From Plesiocystis pacifica SIR-1 (GTDB lineage: Bacteria; Myxococcota_A; Polyangia; Nannocystales; Nannocystaceae), in the NCBI RefSeq assembly GCF_000170895.1, contig NZ_ABCS01000058.1:1-62588 (forward strand): 62,588 nucleotides of DNA. Reading direction: 5' to 3'. Made by a program: the position numbers and the translations under genes. The notes under the pieces were generated by a model, which saw nothing but the letters and a program-made list of their open reading frames with translations, did not search any database and was not told the DNA's origin. Shown here one piece after another: positions 25,764 to 35,226 of the stretch. How positions within the stretch are numbered: position 1 is the stretch's first letter; each line of letters starts with the position of its first letter.

Positions 25764-26387
25764 ATGTTGTTGGTGCTCCGCGATGTCAATCCCCACTGCG
25801 TGCTCGCCTTCACCCAGCTCTTCGGCGGCGAGGACGACGTCTCCTTCGGCAGCGGCGACCTGACCCAGGCCCAAGTCGACGCCGTCGTCAGCCCGGCCAA
25901 CAGCTTCGGCATCATGGACGGGGGCATCGACCGCTACTACCGCAACACCTTCGGCCTGCGGGTCGAGAACACCCTGCGCGGGCTGATCGAGCGGCGCTAC
26001 CCCGAGGGCGAGCTGCCCATCGGCGAGGCCCTGCTCGTGCCCACGGGGCACCCTCGAATCCCACGCATGGTCGCCGCGCCAACCATGCGCACGCCGGGGC
26101 GGATCGTCGGCACCGACAACGTCCGCCGGGCCATGCTCGCCGCGCTGCGGACCGCGAGCGCGGCCGCCAACCCGCCCATCGAGCGCCTCGGCTGCCCGTC
26201 CATGGGCACCGGCGTCGGGCGCATGGACCCCTTCGACGCCGTCGAGCAGATGCTCGACGCGTGGCGAAGCTTCCGAGCCGAGCGCGCCGGGACTGTGAAA
26301 AGTTCACAGTCCCTGTCTTCTCTAGCCGTCGCGGACGACGCCACGCCCTCCCTGCCCCACGTCCGCGACTCAGACGACCAAAGCTGA
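25764..26387 (+). CDS. Macro-domain (ADP-ribose-binding) protein
   Basis: The 207-residue protein has a single macro domain at about residues 15-175. The binding loop is VDAVVSPANSFGIMDGGID, and the second loop is CPSMGTGVGRMDP. Macro domains bind or hydrolyse ADP-ribose derivatives on proteins, nucleic acids or metabolites. The family is widely fused to or found near NAD-linked systems, but no such neighbour is visible here. The last 30 or so residues are coded by two hairpin-forming DNA segments (26289-26313 and 26328-26369), so the true C-terminus may be decorative or the stop may lie further from the domain than in relatives. The stop is adjacent to that of the convergent gene. Confidence 0.85.
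   Translation: MLLVLRDVNPHCVLAFTQLFGGEDDVSFGSGDLTQAQVDAVVSPANSFGIMDGGIDRYYRNTFGLRVENTLRGLIERRYPEGELPIGEALLVPTGHPRIPRMVAAPTMRTPGRIVGTDNVRRAMLAALRTASAAANPPIERLGCPSMGTGVGRMDPFDAVEQMLDAWRSFRAERAGTVKSSQSLSSLAVADDATPSLPHVRDSDDQS
26289..26313. repeat. Perfect 11-bp palindrome in the macro gene 3' end
   Basis: The arms gggactgtgaa and ttcacagtccc are perfect and separated by three bases. The element lies inside the coding frame, 75 bp before the stop. It could be a hairpin repeat or a protein-binding site. Confidence 0.7.
26328..26369. repeat. Hairpin element, family 2, locus A
   Basis: The arms gtcgcggacg (26328-26337) and cgtccgcgac (26360-26369) pair perfectly and the loop is 22 nt. A near-identical element is at 43218-43259, where one base in each arm differs so that pairing is kept. 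It lies in the 3' coding end of the macro gene. Confidence 0.85.
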
Positions 26388-26597
26388 CTACTCGACGTCG
26401 ACGTGGAAGCAGTTGCAGCTGCAGCTGAACATCGTGACCTTGGGCTCCTTCGGCTCGAGGCCCTTCCGGCGGGCGCGCGAGTTTTGGATGTCGGTCCAGC
26501 GCCGAATCTCGCCGATGTTCTCCCGCGACAACCGCCGGCCCCGTCCGTGGACGGGGCAGCGCTCGCGCTCTCCGGAGTAGTCCTTCTTGCCCGACAT
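26388..26597 (-). CDS. Small Cys-rich protein of 69 residues
   Basis: A short, mostly charged product (ATG 26597, TAG 26388) with CPVHGRGRR near the middle of its N-terminal half and CSCNCFHVDVE at the end. The tail Cys-x-Cys-x-Cys and His residues suggest metal or redox chemistry, which is inference. I recognise no family. It converges on the macro gene with stops back to back and lies 71 bp from the end of the metalloprotease frame. Confidence 0.55.
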   Translation of the reverse strand: MSGKKDYSGERERCPVHGRGRRLSRENIGEIRRWTDIQNSRARRKGLEPKEPKVTMFSCSCNCFHVDVE

Positions 26598-26668
26598 CAG
26601 CGGTGTCCGCGGGCTACGCTAGCAGCCCATGTCGCGCTCGGCCACTGCTCCGGTCCTGCCGCTGGCGC

Positions 26669-29049
26669 TCAGGCCGTCGTCAGCGCCATCTCCGTCCAGC
26701 TGACCCAGTCCTGCGCCGCCGAGCCGTCGGTGTCGACGCGGAACTTGAACACCGCGTTTTTGTTCCACGCGCTCGAGGGGATCGGGACCTCGACGAACAT
26801 CAGGTCGTTCTTGCGCCAGCTCTGGCGCTGGTTGGCCGGGTAGAGCTCGTACTTGGCCTGGTCGAGAGCTTGGTGGTCTTGTTGCCCACGGTCATGGACA
26901 CGCTGACGCGCACGCCGTTGTTGGTCACCTTGCGGCCGTGAGCCCAGCCGAGGTGGGCGCGGATCATGGCCCCGTTCGCGGGCACTTGATCGCCGGGGTA
27001 GGTCCCCTCGATCCACCCGTTGTTGGCCCAGTTGGGGTGGGTGAACAGCACCTTGGAGCCGTGGTAGGTCCCGGTGTGCAGGCGCATCCAGCCGCGCAGG
27101 CTGACCTCGCCGGTGGGCTGATCCTGGCGGTTGAAGGTCAGCTTGCCGCTGCCCGTGCGCCAGGTCGCCTTGGACGCCTGAGCCAGGAAGTCGTAGTGGC
27201 GCGGGGCCGCGGGCACCAGCCAGCCGTCCAGAATGTAGGCCCAGTCCCGGGTCGCCGAGCCCTTGGCCCGGGCCAGGACCGTCAGGTTGCTCCCGGGCTT
27301 GCGAAAGTCGATGCAGTACTCCTTGTGGGTCCCCGGGTGGAGCCGGGTGGTGTAGGTGTCCGAGCCCGAGGAGAACACCAGCTCGACGCCGTCGCTACCC
27401 TTGGCCTCCTCGGGCATGCCGACCTTCGCGTAGAGGCGCATCGGCCCGCCGCCGAGGCGCGCGAGGGGGTAGACGCCGCGCACGGCCCCGTTGGTGGCCC
27501 ACGCCGGGTGCAGGTAGAGGGCCTTGCCGCCCCGCCCTTGCACGGTCATGCGCCGGTCCTGCAGGGCCACGTGCCCGTCCGAGCCGCCGAAGTCGTCGGG
27601 GTTGAGGCGCACGCGAACGGTGCGCTTGCCCGGCTTCTCGCCGTGCCAGACCGCGCGGTGGTAGTCCTCGAGCAGGTGCATGGCCCGGAGCTTGGGCTCC
27701 ACCATCAGGTCCCGTCCGTCGCCGCTGATCGAATCGAGGGTCCACCACAGCTCGCCCCGCGCGTTGCGTAGGGTCCGGGGGCCCTCGAAGAAGCCCCGCG
27801 CTGGCGGCAGCGCGTCGATGGTCTTGCCCGCCTTCCACAACATGTTGTTGTAGTTCTTGTCGCGGCGGACGATCGACGCGACCTTGCGGACCACGTTGCC
27901 GCCGCGCACGACCCGGAGCCGCTGACCGCGAAGATCGAGGCGGTAGGTCAGGACGCCGCGGCCCTTGGAGCTCGGCGGCGTACCCTTGGCCGAGTAGCTC
28001 AGGTCGTCGCGGTTGCTGAGGATGAGGTAGTGGTCCGAGCCCGGGGCGCCGTTGGTCAGGCGCACGGCGTCGTTGTGGGTCTCGAAGGGGCGCAGGCGGA
28101 TGCGGTGGTCCTCGCGGCTGAAGTCGCGGAACTCCAGCCACCCCGCCATCCACCGGGCCAGGGAGCTCAGCGGCATGGGGTAGTGAGTGCTGGCCTTGGG
28201 CCCGCCCATCAGGCACATCCGCCCCCAGGGTCCGTAGGCGTGGCCGTAGAAGTCCGGCAGGCCCTTGCCGCCGTCGAGCCAGGTTTTCTGGTTGTACACG
28301 GCGAGGTGACCCATCTCGTGCCACAGCACCGCCAGCGAGTTCATCTCGAGCGAGCTCTTGGTCGGGTTGGGCCCGGGGTAGGTCCCGTCCGCCCGGTGTC
28401 CGCCCACGTTCGCGCTCATCAGCGGCGTGCAGTAGAGGTCGGGGAGCGCGGCCCAGGCCGGATCCCACAGCGCGTTCCAGCGCTGGCTCGACCCGGGGAT
28501 CGTGTTGTTGTTGATCCGGTCGTCGCTCATGATGTCGAGCGAGTTCTTCATCTGACCAAAGTTGCGCTTGGCCCCGCCGCCCGCCACGTCCATGTTGAGG
28601 AACACGAGCACGTCGGCCTGGCGCCCGTTGGGCAGGCGGCGGATCGCCGCGCGCAGGGCCGCGCCGGAGCTGTAGTTGTTCGAGGTGAAGCCCGCGCCGC
28701 GCAGGGCCTCGGCGACGATCACCGGCCAGGACTCGCCCCAGTTGGTGCTCCCCGTCCCGCTCGGCTTGCGCATGCTCCCGCGGTAGTGGGGGATGTCGCG
28801 GTTGCGCAGGTTCGACTTGATCCACTGCGTCGAGCTGCCGGCCAGGGACTGCCAAAAGTCCGAGGACGCGTGCACGTACTGGTGCAGGGAGCCGTGAAAG
28901 CGCGAGCCGTCGGGGGAGGGCGCCGTCGAGGGCGGGTTCGACGAGAAGAACAGCTGGTCGACGAAGCTCGGCTTGAAGCCCGCTGGCGCGCGCACGTCCT
29001 TGAAGTCGACGAGGAAGACCTTGACCCAAACCTTCTTTTTCTCAGGCAT
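26669..29049 (-). CDS. Metalloprotease (M6-like) with duplicated C-terminal domains, frameshifted near 26865
   Basis: About 793 residues if one frameshift is repaired. The N-terminal third contains LWHEMGHLAVYN (HExxH) with conserved surroundings (LPDLYCTP, GKGLPDFYGHAYGPWGRMCLMGG), in the style of M6 immune-inhibitor-A-like metalloproteases. No signal peptide is obvious at the N-terminus MPEKKKVWVKVF. Two homologous C-terminal domains follow, each starting with a HP-x-WAxNG motif and ending in SATRDW or SAAQDW. The last 60 residues are readable only after a shift of one base at 26861-26870: the first frame ends in TKLSTRPST, the other continues as DQAKYELYPANQRQSW. The domain duplication supports the repaired reading. 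The frame as given stops at 26800. It may be a sequencing error or a real mutation. Confidence 0.72.
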
Positions 29050-29103
29050 CGACGGCGATGCTATCGCCGCCGATGCCTCCCGAGCGTTAGCCAGGCGTTG
29101 GCT

Positions 29104-30543
29104 TCAGTCGGCCACGGGCAGGCCGCTCGGGACCCCATCGGGGACCCACTCCCGGCGGTCGCCGGCGCTCGGATCGGTGAGCGCGTGCATGAAGTCGAGC
29201 AGGTCGTCGATCGGGTCCCCCGCGTCCGGACCAGGCCCGCCCACGCCCCCAGGTCCGCCGGGAGGCTGCGGGCCTCCGGGTCCGCCGGGAGGCTGCGGAC
29301 CTCCAGGGCCGCCCCCGCCCGGACCAAAGTCGATGTCCGCGTCGGGGGACAGCTCCGCGAGCACCTCGTCGGCGTTGTCGAGCAGCGTCGGCCACAGCTC
29401 GGACTCGACGACGTGCTCCTCGATCGCGTAGTCGCGCCGCCTCGCCGCCGGGTTGGTGTACTGCAGCAGGTGCGCGCGCAGGCCCTCGAACTGGCCCGCG
29501 TGGCCGTAGGGCGCCGTCAAGCCCACGTTGAACAAAGGCGGCGTGCGGAAGTCGTAGCGGTCATCGGGGTTGCCCGTGACGCCCTCGCGGCCGTAGTCGT
29601 CGAGGCCGCCGGGGCCGTGCCCCGTGCCGGGGCCAAACTGCGCCAGCCCGATGTTGTGGAACTCGAAGTCGGACATCGCCGCGCCGCTGTGGCAGTCCGT
29701 ACAGCCGACCTGGAAGAACACCCGAGCGCCGCGCAGCTCGACCTGGCTCAGGGCGCCCGCGTCCCCGGCCACGAAGCTCTCCCACGGCGAGTCGCGGGCG
29801 TCGAAGGCGACGATCTCGAACGCCGCGATGGCGTTGGCGGCGTGGGCGAAGCTCATCTGCTCGAAGGGCTCCCCGGGGTAGGCGGCCTCGAACAGCTCGA
29901 CGTAGGCCGGGATGCCCCCCAGGCGATCCATGATCCCCGCCCAGATGCCCGTGAAGTCGTCGTCGGCCAGGTCGGCGAGCTCGTTGTCCCCGGCCTCGCC
30001 GCGCATCTCCTCCCGCGAGGTCACCGGGAACATCGCCTGAGCCGAGACCACGCCAAACTCGAACACCGCCTCCATCTCCGGGGTCAGCTGCTGCCCCGCG
30101 GGGCTGACGATGCGCCCCTGCCCGTCCACGGCCACGCGCCCGTCCCAGAACATGTTCTCAAAGGTGTGCAGGTTGAACAGCGCCGGCGCGTTGCGGGGGA
30201 TGACCGCCCCGCCTTCGCGCAGCGGCCCGAGCCCCGCCCCGCCCACGCCCTGGGGCAGGTGGCGGCCGTCGGCGCTGGCGAGCTCGGGGTGGTGGCAGCT
30301 CAGGCAGGCGATGTTGCGGTTTCCGCTGAGCTCCTTGTCGAAGGCCAGGCTGCGGCCGAGCTCGACGAGCTCGGGGCGGACCGAGGGCGGCGCTGGCAAG
30401 GGCTCGAGCGCTTCGTCGTCGATCGCCCCCTGGACCTCGCGGACCAGCGCCTCCTCTTCGGAGGGATCGCAGGCCACGGCGGTGGCCGCGAGGGCGAGGG
30501 CGGAGGTCGGGAGGAGAAGACGGTGGACGGCTCGCTTGGGCAC
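29104..30543 (-). CDS. Di-haem cytochrome c peroxidase/MauG family lipoprotein
   Basis: The 479-residue protein (GTG start at 30543) has a lipoprotein signal (LAATAVAC). The two c-type haem motifs are CLSCH (about residue 90) and CTDCH (about residue 270), in the spacing of bacterial di-haem peroxidases. The family reduces hydrogen peroxide with electrons from cytochromes, or acts in MauG-type oxidations, in the periplasm. A Gly/Pro-rich insert near the C-terminus (GGPQPPGGPGG repeated, from a 27-bp DNA repeat) is unusual. A longer upstream reading exists but lacks a signal. Confidence 0.87.
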   Translation of the reverse strand: MPKRAVHRLLLPTSALALAATAVACDPSEEEALVREVQGAIDDEALEPLPAPPSVRPELVELGRSLAFDKELSGNRNIACLSCHHPELASADGRHLPQGVGGAGLGPLREGGAVIPRNAPALFNLHTFENMFWDGRVAVDGQGRIVSPAGQQLTPEMEAVFEFGVVSAQAMFPVTSREEMRGEAGDNELADLADDDFTGIWAGIMDRLGGIPAYVELFEAAYPGEPFEQMSFAHAANAIAAFEIVAFDARDSPWESFVAGDAGALSQVELRGARVFFQVGCTDCHSGAAMSDFEFHNIGLAQFGPGTGHGPGGLDDYGREGVTGNPDDRYDFRTPPLFNVGLTAPYGHAGQFEGLRAHLLQYTNPAARRRDYAIEEHVVESELWPTLLDNADEVLAELSPDADIDFGPGGGGPGGPQPPGGPGGPQPPGGPGGVGGPGPDAGDPIDDLLDFMHALTDPSAGDRREWVPDGVPSGLPVAD

Positions 30544-30845
30544 GCCCCCGAGCAGTGCAAGGCGAGCACCGACGCGCCCTCGAGCGCGCGACGGCGCGTT
30601 GCTGAGGCCACGCTGGGCACAACACGACCACGACTCGAGTGGGATCGTGGCGAGCTGCAACCATCGGCAGCTGCGCTCGCCAGTGCCGGGGCTGCCGCCT
30701 GCTCACTCGCGGCAGGTCTCGCACGCGGCTTTGGCAGCACCCTCAGGCCGCCAACTCTACGGGTCGCGCTCGAAAGGCGCGCGAGCGCACGCGCGCTCTT
30801 TGTTCTCCCGTGGCGCCGCTCCCCAGCCTCGCTACAGTAGAGAGG
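30544..30845. other. Intergenic region between peroxidase and propeller lipoprotein
   Basis: This divergent gap has no recognisable gene, RNA or repeat. It presumably contains promoters for both lipoprotein genes. Confidence 0.5.
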
Positions 30846-32198
30846 ATGTCGAGTCCCGCGCGGAGCCTGGCCCTGACCTTCACCGCGAGCCTCGCCTGCC
30901 TGGCCCTGTCGCTGTTCGCCTGCGCCGACGACGACCCGCCCCTGGGTGACCCGCCGCCGAACAGCCCGGGTGGCGGCGGCACCCTGACCGCGGGCGGGGG
31001 AGACGGAGGCGGCGGCGGCACCCTGACCGCGGGCGGAGGCGGCGACGACGAGGTCGGCGAGGACGACCCGTGCAGCGACCTGGGCAGCACCGCCGTGGAC
31101 TTCAGCTACCTGTGGGTCGCCAACACCGACGAGGGCAGCGTGTCCAAGGTCAACGCCAAGACCCAGGTCGAGGTCGCCCGCTACCGCACCGGCCCGGCCA
31201 ACGTCGAGCACAGCCCCTCGCGGACCACCGTCAGCCTCGACGGCCGCTACGCCCTCGTCGGCAACCGCCTGTCCGGCTCCGTGGTGCTCGTCGCCGCCGA
31301 GACCGGGGACTGCGTCGACGCCAACGAGGACGGGCTGATCACCACCTCCCAGAGCCCCGACGACCTGCTCGACTGGGGCGACGACGAGTGCGTGCTGTGG
31401 TCGACGAACATGCCGCAGATCGGCGAGGGCATCTCGGCCGGGCCGCGCGGCATGACCTTCGACCCCGGCGAGCTCGACACCCAGACCTGCACCTACCAGG
31501 ACGCCAAGATCTGGGTCGGCTGGGGCGGGGCGAGCACGGACCTGGCCCACATCGGCCGCCTCGACCCGGCCACCGGGACCTTCGAGGAGCTGATCGCGGT
31601 CGAAGACTGGGGCAGCTCGCTGGGGCCCGTGCACGCGCCCTACGGCGCCGCCCATGACGGCGACCACAGCGTGTGGTTCACGGGCCTGCGCGGCGAGTAC
31701 CTGCGCATCGACACCGAAGACCTCGACGTCGACCGCTGGATCGCGCCGGGGTGGGCGGCCCCCTACGGCATGGCCGTCGACGCCGAGGGCCGGGTGTGGA
31801 CCGGCGGCTGCTTCGGGCCGGTGTCCGTGTTCGACCCCGACACCGAGATCGTCACCGAGATCGTGGGCACCGACGCCTGCCACCGCGGGGTCGCGGCGGA
31901 CACCAAGGGCAACGTGTGGGTCGCCATGAACGAGCCCTGCGGCCTGGTCCAGATCGACCGCGACGACGAGGAGGTGGTCAACGTCCTGACCGCCGAGGAC
32001 TTCGACGGCCTGTGCTCGATCCCCGTGGGCGTGAGCGTGGACGCCGACGACTTCGTGTGGATGGTCGACCAGCTCGGCTGGGCGTGGCGCATCGACCCCG
32101 AGTCGCTGGACATGGACTACCTGGAGATCCCGGGCAACCACTACACCTACTCGGACATGACCGGCGGAGGGCTCAACGCCGTGGTCTATCCGCAGTAG
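30846..32198 (+). CDS. Lipoprotein with NHL/Vgb-type beta-propeller
   Basis: The 450-residue protein has a lipobox (LSLFAC) and a Gly/Thr linker with two GGGTLTAGGG repeats. A propeller of repeated blades follows, such as YLWVANTDEGSVSKVN, YALVGNRLSGSVVLV, AEGRVWTGGCFGPVSVFD and KGNVWVAMNEPCGLVQID. Such proteins (NHL, streptogramin lyase-like) bind ligands or partners. The catalytic residues of Vgb lyases are not evident. It is probably on the outer membrane or periplasmic. Confidence 0.8.
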   Translation: MSSPARSLALTFTASLACLALSLFACADDDPPLGDPPPNSPGGGGTLTAGGGDGGGGGTLTAGGGGDDEVGEDDPCSDLGSTAVDFSYLWVANTDEGSVSKVNAKTQVEVARYRTGPANVEHSPSRTTVSLDGRYALVGNRLSGSVVLVAAETGDCVDANEDGLITTSQSPDDLLDWGDDECVLWSTNMPQIGEGISAGPRGMTFDPGELDTQTCTYQDAKIWVGWGGASTDLAHIGRLDPATGTFEELIAVEDWGSSLGPVHAPYGAAHDGDHSVWFTGLRGEYLRIDTEDLDVDRWIAPGWAAPYGMAVDAEGRVWTGGCFGPVSVFDPDTEIVTEIVGTDACHRGVAADTKGNVWVAMNEPCGLVQIDRDDEEVVNVLTAEDFDGLCSIPVGVSVDADDFVWMVDQLGWAWRIDPESLDMDYLEIPGNHYTYSDMTGGGLNAVVYPQ

Positions 32199-32216
32199 GC
32201 CGTAGCCGCCCTCGCC

Positions 32217-33911
32217 TCAGCGCCCCGGGTGCGCCAACTCGACCTCGGGGTTCGCCCCCGCCCAGGTCGCCAGCGCCTCGAGCTGCTCCGCCGTCGGGGC
32301 GTACTTCTTGGACCAGCGCAGCTCCAGCCGCGCCAGCTCCCCGCGCCGCAGGCTCCCGAGCATGGTCATCAGCAGCTCCCACGAGCTCGGCAGCGGGGTC
32401 GCGTCGTAGGGCGATCGGTTGGTCCGGCGAAAGGCGACGTGGAGCTGGTCGAAGGCGCCCGAGTCCCCGCGGGTCAGGGTGTAGGTCGCGTTGCGCTCCT
32501 CGTCGAGGGTCGAGAACACGGCCAGGGGATGCTCGGCGAGCTCGCGCATGTAGGTCGGCAAGAACACGGTCCCGACCTGGGTGTCGAAGCGCTCGAGCTG
32601 CATGCCCAGGGGGCCGAAGAACAGCCAGCGCATGAACTTGGCGTCGACGCGCAGGAGCCAGCGCAGCTCCAGCTCGCGCAGCTGCGGCAGGCCCCGGTTG
32701 ATGCTCAGCGCGGCCTGCAGGCGCGGGGGGAACTTGGGCCCCTCGGGGGGCATGCGCGTATAGCCGCTGTTGATGCTCCAGCCCACCGAGGGCTGCATGT
32801 TGAGCTGGTCGAACTCGAGCCGGGTCCACGGCCGCGGCGTCTCGCTCTGGGTCACGGCGACGAGCAGCTCCGGCGAGGAGAAGCCGCGCAGCTCCCGGAG
32901 CGAGCGAAAGGCCGGGGACAGCACCATGGCGTCGGCGACCTCCTGGTAGGGCCAGCAGCTCTCCATGTGGATCACCCGCACCGTCGACCAGGCCGGGTGC
33001 CCGACGAGCTTCTCGACCTGGCCGCGGTTGTTGGGCCGGAACACCACGGTGTCGGGGAAGCCCCGGCGGTACTCGAGCCCGGTCTTGTTGACCACCGGCG
33101 CCAGGGGACCCAGCCACTCGAGGGCGTGGGCGCTCAGCAGCTCCTTCTCGCGCTTGTTCGACGCCCGGCTGCCCCGGCCCTGGGCGTGGGCGAACTGCAG
33201 GGCGATGAACTCCCCGCGGGGGTCCCCGATGGCGCTGGCGTAGTCGGCGTAGACCAGCCGCGGCGCGTCGTCCTCGGGCGCGGCGTGGACCCCCGCGAGC
33301 AGCTCCTGCTCGTTGGCGTCGGCGCGGTGGGCCGCGCGGGTCTTGGCGAGCAGCTCGAGGTTGGCGGGGCTCGCCTCGGCGAGCTTGGCGAGGCGCTTTT
33401 TGACCCGCTTGGTCGCCGCCTTCAGCTCGCGCTCGACCAGGCGCCCCATGGGCGGGGCGAACTCGGTCTGGACCAGCTTGGCGTAGTGGGGGAACCAGCC
33501 GATCGCCCGAGGGTCGCGCAGCGCCTCGACCACGGCGACGCTGCGCTGCCAGAACTCGAGGGCCGCAGGGGAGCGATAGGGCGGGTCCTCGAGGCTCGTG
33601 ACCAGGCGCGTGGCGACCCGCGGATCGTCGAGCTCGGCGAGGCGCTCGAGCTGCGTCATGCCCTGCTCGATGGTCCCGATCGGGAAGGCCCGCAGCAGCT
33701 CGCCGACGAGCTCGGGGGCGGGCGCCTGGGCGAGCTCGGTCCACGCCGCGACGCGCTGGGCCACGCTGCCCGAGGCCAGGGCGCTGCGGGCCTCGCTCTG
33801 GGCCCGACCCCGCGCGCTCGCCCCGATCAAGTCGATGGCGTCCGCGAGCGCGGGGTCCCGCTGCTCCCGCCAGCGCGCGAGCAGCTCGCCGAGGTCCTCG
33901 CTCCCGCCCAT
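32217..33911 (-). CDS. TIGR02996 repeat-companion domain protein
   Basis: The 564-residue protein has a helical first half, with HEAT-like segments listing DPRVATRLVTSLEDPPY-type repeats. A TIGR02996 domain follows at about residues 205-242: LLAGVHAAPEDDAPRLVYAD, then GDPRGEFIALQ. An LRR-like C-terminal half contains LRELELRWLL-type strands. TIGR02996 is seen in myxobacteria and planctomycetes next to leucine-rich repeats; the function is unknown, probably protein binding. A paralogue with the same order lies at 41607-43217. It is divergent from the esterase and ends 19 bp from the convergent propeller lipoprotein. Confidence 0.8.
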   Translation of the reverse strand: MGGSEDLGELLARWREQRDPALADAIDLIGASARGRAQSEARSALASGSVAQRVAAWTELAQAPAPELVGELLRAFPIGTIEQGMTQLERLAELDDPRVATRLVTSLEDPPYRSPAALEFWQRSVAVVEALRDPRAIGWFPHYAKLVQTEFAPPMGRLVERELKAATKRVKKRLAKLAEASPANLELLAKTRAAHRADANEQELLAGVHAAPEDDAPRLVYADYASAIGDPRGEFIALQFAHAQGRGSRASNKREKELLSAHALEWLGPLAPVVNKTGLEYRRGFPDTVVFRPNNRGQVEKLVGHPAWSTVRVIHMESCWPYQEVADAMVLSPAFRSLRELRGFSSPELLVAVTQSETPRPWTRLEFDQLNMQPSVGWSINSGYTRMPPEGPKFPPRLQAALSINRGLPQLRELELRWLLRVDAKFMRWLFFGPLGMQLERFDTQVGTVFLPTYMRELAEHPLAVFSTLDEERNATYTLTRGDSGAFDQLHVAFRRTNRSPYDATPLPSSWELLMTMLGSLRRGELARLELRWSKKYAPTAEQLEALATWAGANPEVELAHPGR

Positions 33912-33969
33912 GGCCAGGAGTGTACTCGCCCGTGGACGCGGGCACGGGACGGGCTATACCTCCCCCTCC

Positions 33970-34989
33970 GTGAGCGAGTCCCCCAAACCCGGCCAAGCGC
34001 GACCTTCTGTCGCGGCCCAACCGCGGCCCGTGGACGCGGCCCAACCGCGGCCCGCGGGCGCGGCCAAAATCCGCCGCAAGACCCTGGGCGGCCTGACCAT
34101 CGACAGCCCCGTCGCGGTCCAGCGCGCGGCCTTTGCCCGCCTGCTCGAGCTCACCCAGATCGGCATGCCCGAGCACACCCTCGAGCGCCGCGAGCCCGGT
34201 GCCCTCGGACCGCGGGGTGGCCTCGCGCTGACCCCCGCGGAGCTCACCGAGTTTCAGCCCGATCCCAAACTCGAGCACGGTACTCCGCCCCGCACGCTCG
34301 TCTACCTCCACGGCGGCGGCTACAGCCTCGGCTCCCCGGAGACCCACCGGCCCCTCGCCGCCCGCGTCGCCCGGCGCTGCCGCACCCGCGCCCTCGTGCC
34401 GCGCTATCGCCTGGCCCCCGAGCACCCCTGCCCCGCCGGCCTCGACGACATCCTCGAGGCCTGGGCCAGCCTCCCGCCGACGACGCGCGCGCGGGCGATC
34501 CTCGCGGGGGACTCGGCCGGCGGCGGCTTGGCCCTCGCCCTCACCATGCACCTGCGCGACCGCGGAGTCGCGGGAGACCCCGACGCCATCCTCCCGGCCG
34601 GGTTGGTGCTGCTCTCGCCGTGGACCGACCTGAGCGTCAGCGGGGCCTCCGTCGACGCCAACGCCGAGCGCGAGGTGCTGCTCTACCGCGAAGGCCTCGA
34701 GCACATGGGCCGGGCCTACGCGGGCTCCCTGCCCGTGACCGACCCCCGAGTGTCGCCGCTCTTTGGTCGCTTCGAGGGCTTCCCGCCCATGCTGGTCCAG
34801 GCCGGCGGCGACGAGGTCCTGCTCGACGACGCCCGACGCCTCGCCAGCGCGGCCGCGGCCGCCGGGGTCGAGGTCGAGCTGCAAGTCTGGGACGGGCAGA
34901 TCCACGTGTTCCAGGCGACCCCGATGATCGCGGCCGCCGACGAGGCCCTCGGCGCCATCGGGCGCTGGGTCGACGCTCTCCCCGCCTGA
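33970..34989 (+). CDS. Alpha/beta hydrolase, hormone-sensitive-lipase (fold-3) family
   Basis: The 339-residue enzyme carries the oxyanion HGGG (YLHGGGYSLG), the nucleophile elbow GDSAGGG, the acid region near AGGDEVLLDD and the catalytic His in DGQIHVF. This is the canonical set for HSL-type esterases acting on short-chain acyl esters. The N-terminus has a directly repeated AAQPRP unit from a 24-bp duplication. The GTG start at 33970 was chosen because it follows the divergent gene's start by 58 bp. Confidence 0.9.
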   Translation: MSESPKPGQARPSVAAQPRPVDAAQPRPAGAAKIRRKTLGGLTIDSPVAVQRAAFARLLELTQIGMPEHTLERREPGALGPRGGLALTPAELTEFQPDPKLEHGTPPRTLVYLHGGGYSLGSPETHRPLAARVARRCRTRALVPRYRLAPEHPCPAGLDDILEAWASLPPTTRARAILAGDSAGGGLALALTMHLRDRGVAGDPDAILPAGLVLLSPWTDLSVSGASVDANAEREVLLYREGLEHMGRAYAGSLPVTDPRVSPLFGRFEGFPPMLVQAGGDEVLLDDARRLASAAAAAGVEVELQVWDGQIHVFQATPMIAAADEALGAIGRWVDALPA

Positions 34990-35098
34990 GCTCTACTTTG
35001 CCCCCACAGCCGCCTGGGACCGGGGACGCTTCGTCGCTCCGCTCCTCCGCTTTGGCTTGGTGGGCAATGAAGTTCGTGCCTTGGAGAAGGCTCGTGGT

Positions 35099-35118
35099 CG
35101 CCCCCGCTCGCGGGGGCG
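35099..35118. repeat. GC-rich hairpin downstream of the esterase
   Basis: The arms cgcccccg and cgggggcg (8 bp) enclose a ctcg loop. It lies between convergent genes and may be a terminator. Confidence 0.5.
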
Positions 35119-35191
35119 TGATTCGTTGACAAGCTCTGATACGAAACTGACCGATCAGTAGTCAGCGGGGCGCCGTTTCATCCTTGGTAGG

Positions 35192-35208
35192 CCGAAGCCT
35201 CGCTTCGG
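35192..35208. terminator. Hairpin at the end of the PAP2 gene
   Basis: ccgaag/cttcgg with a 5-nt loop lies 19 bp past the PAP2 stop on the minus strand. There is no T-run. The position suggests a termination or processing role. Confidence 0.4.
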
Positions 35209-35226
35209 TGACGACTGATCTGAGCT

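Noticed and set aside
30544..30845. Frames in the divergent lipoprotein gap
   Set aside because: No start context, family or composition support; left as an intergenic region.
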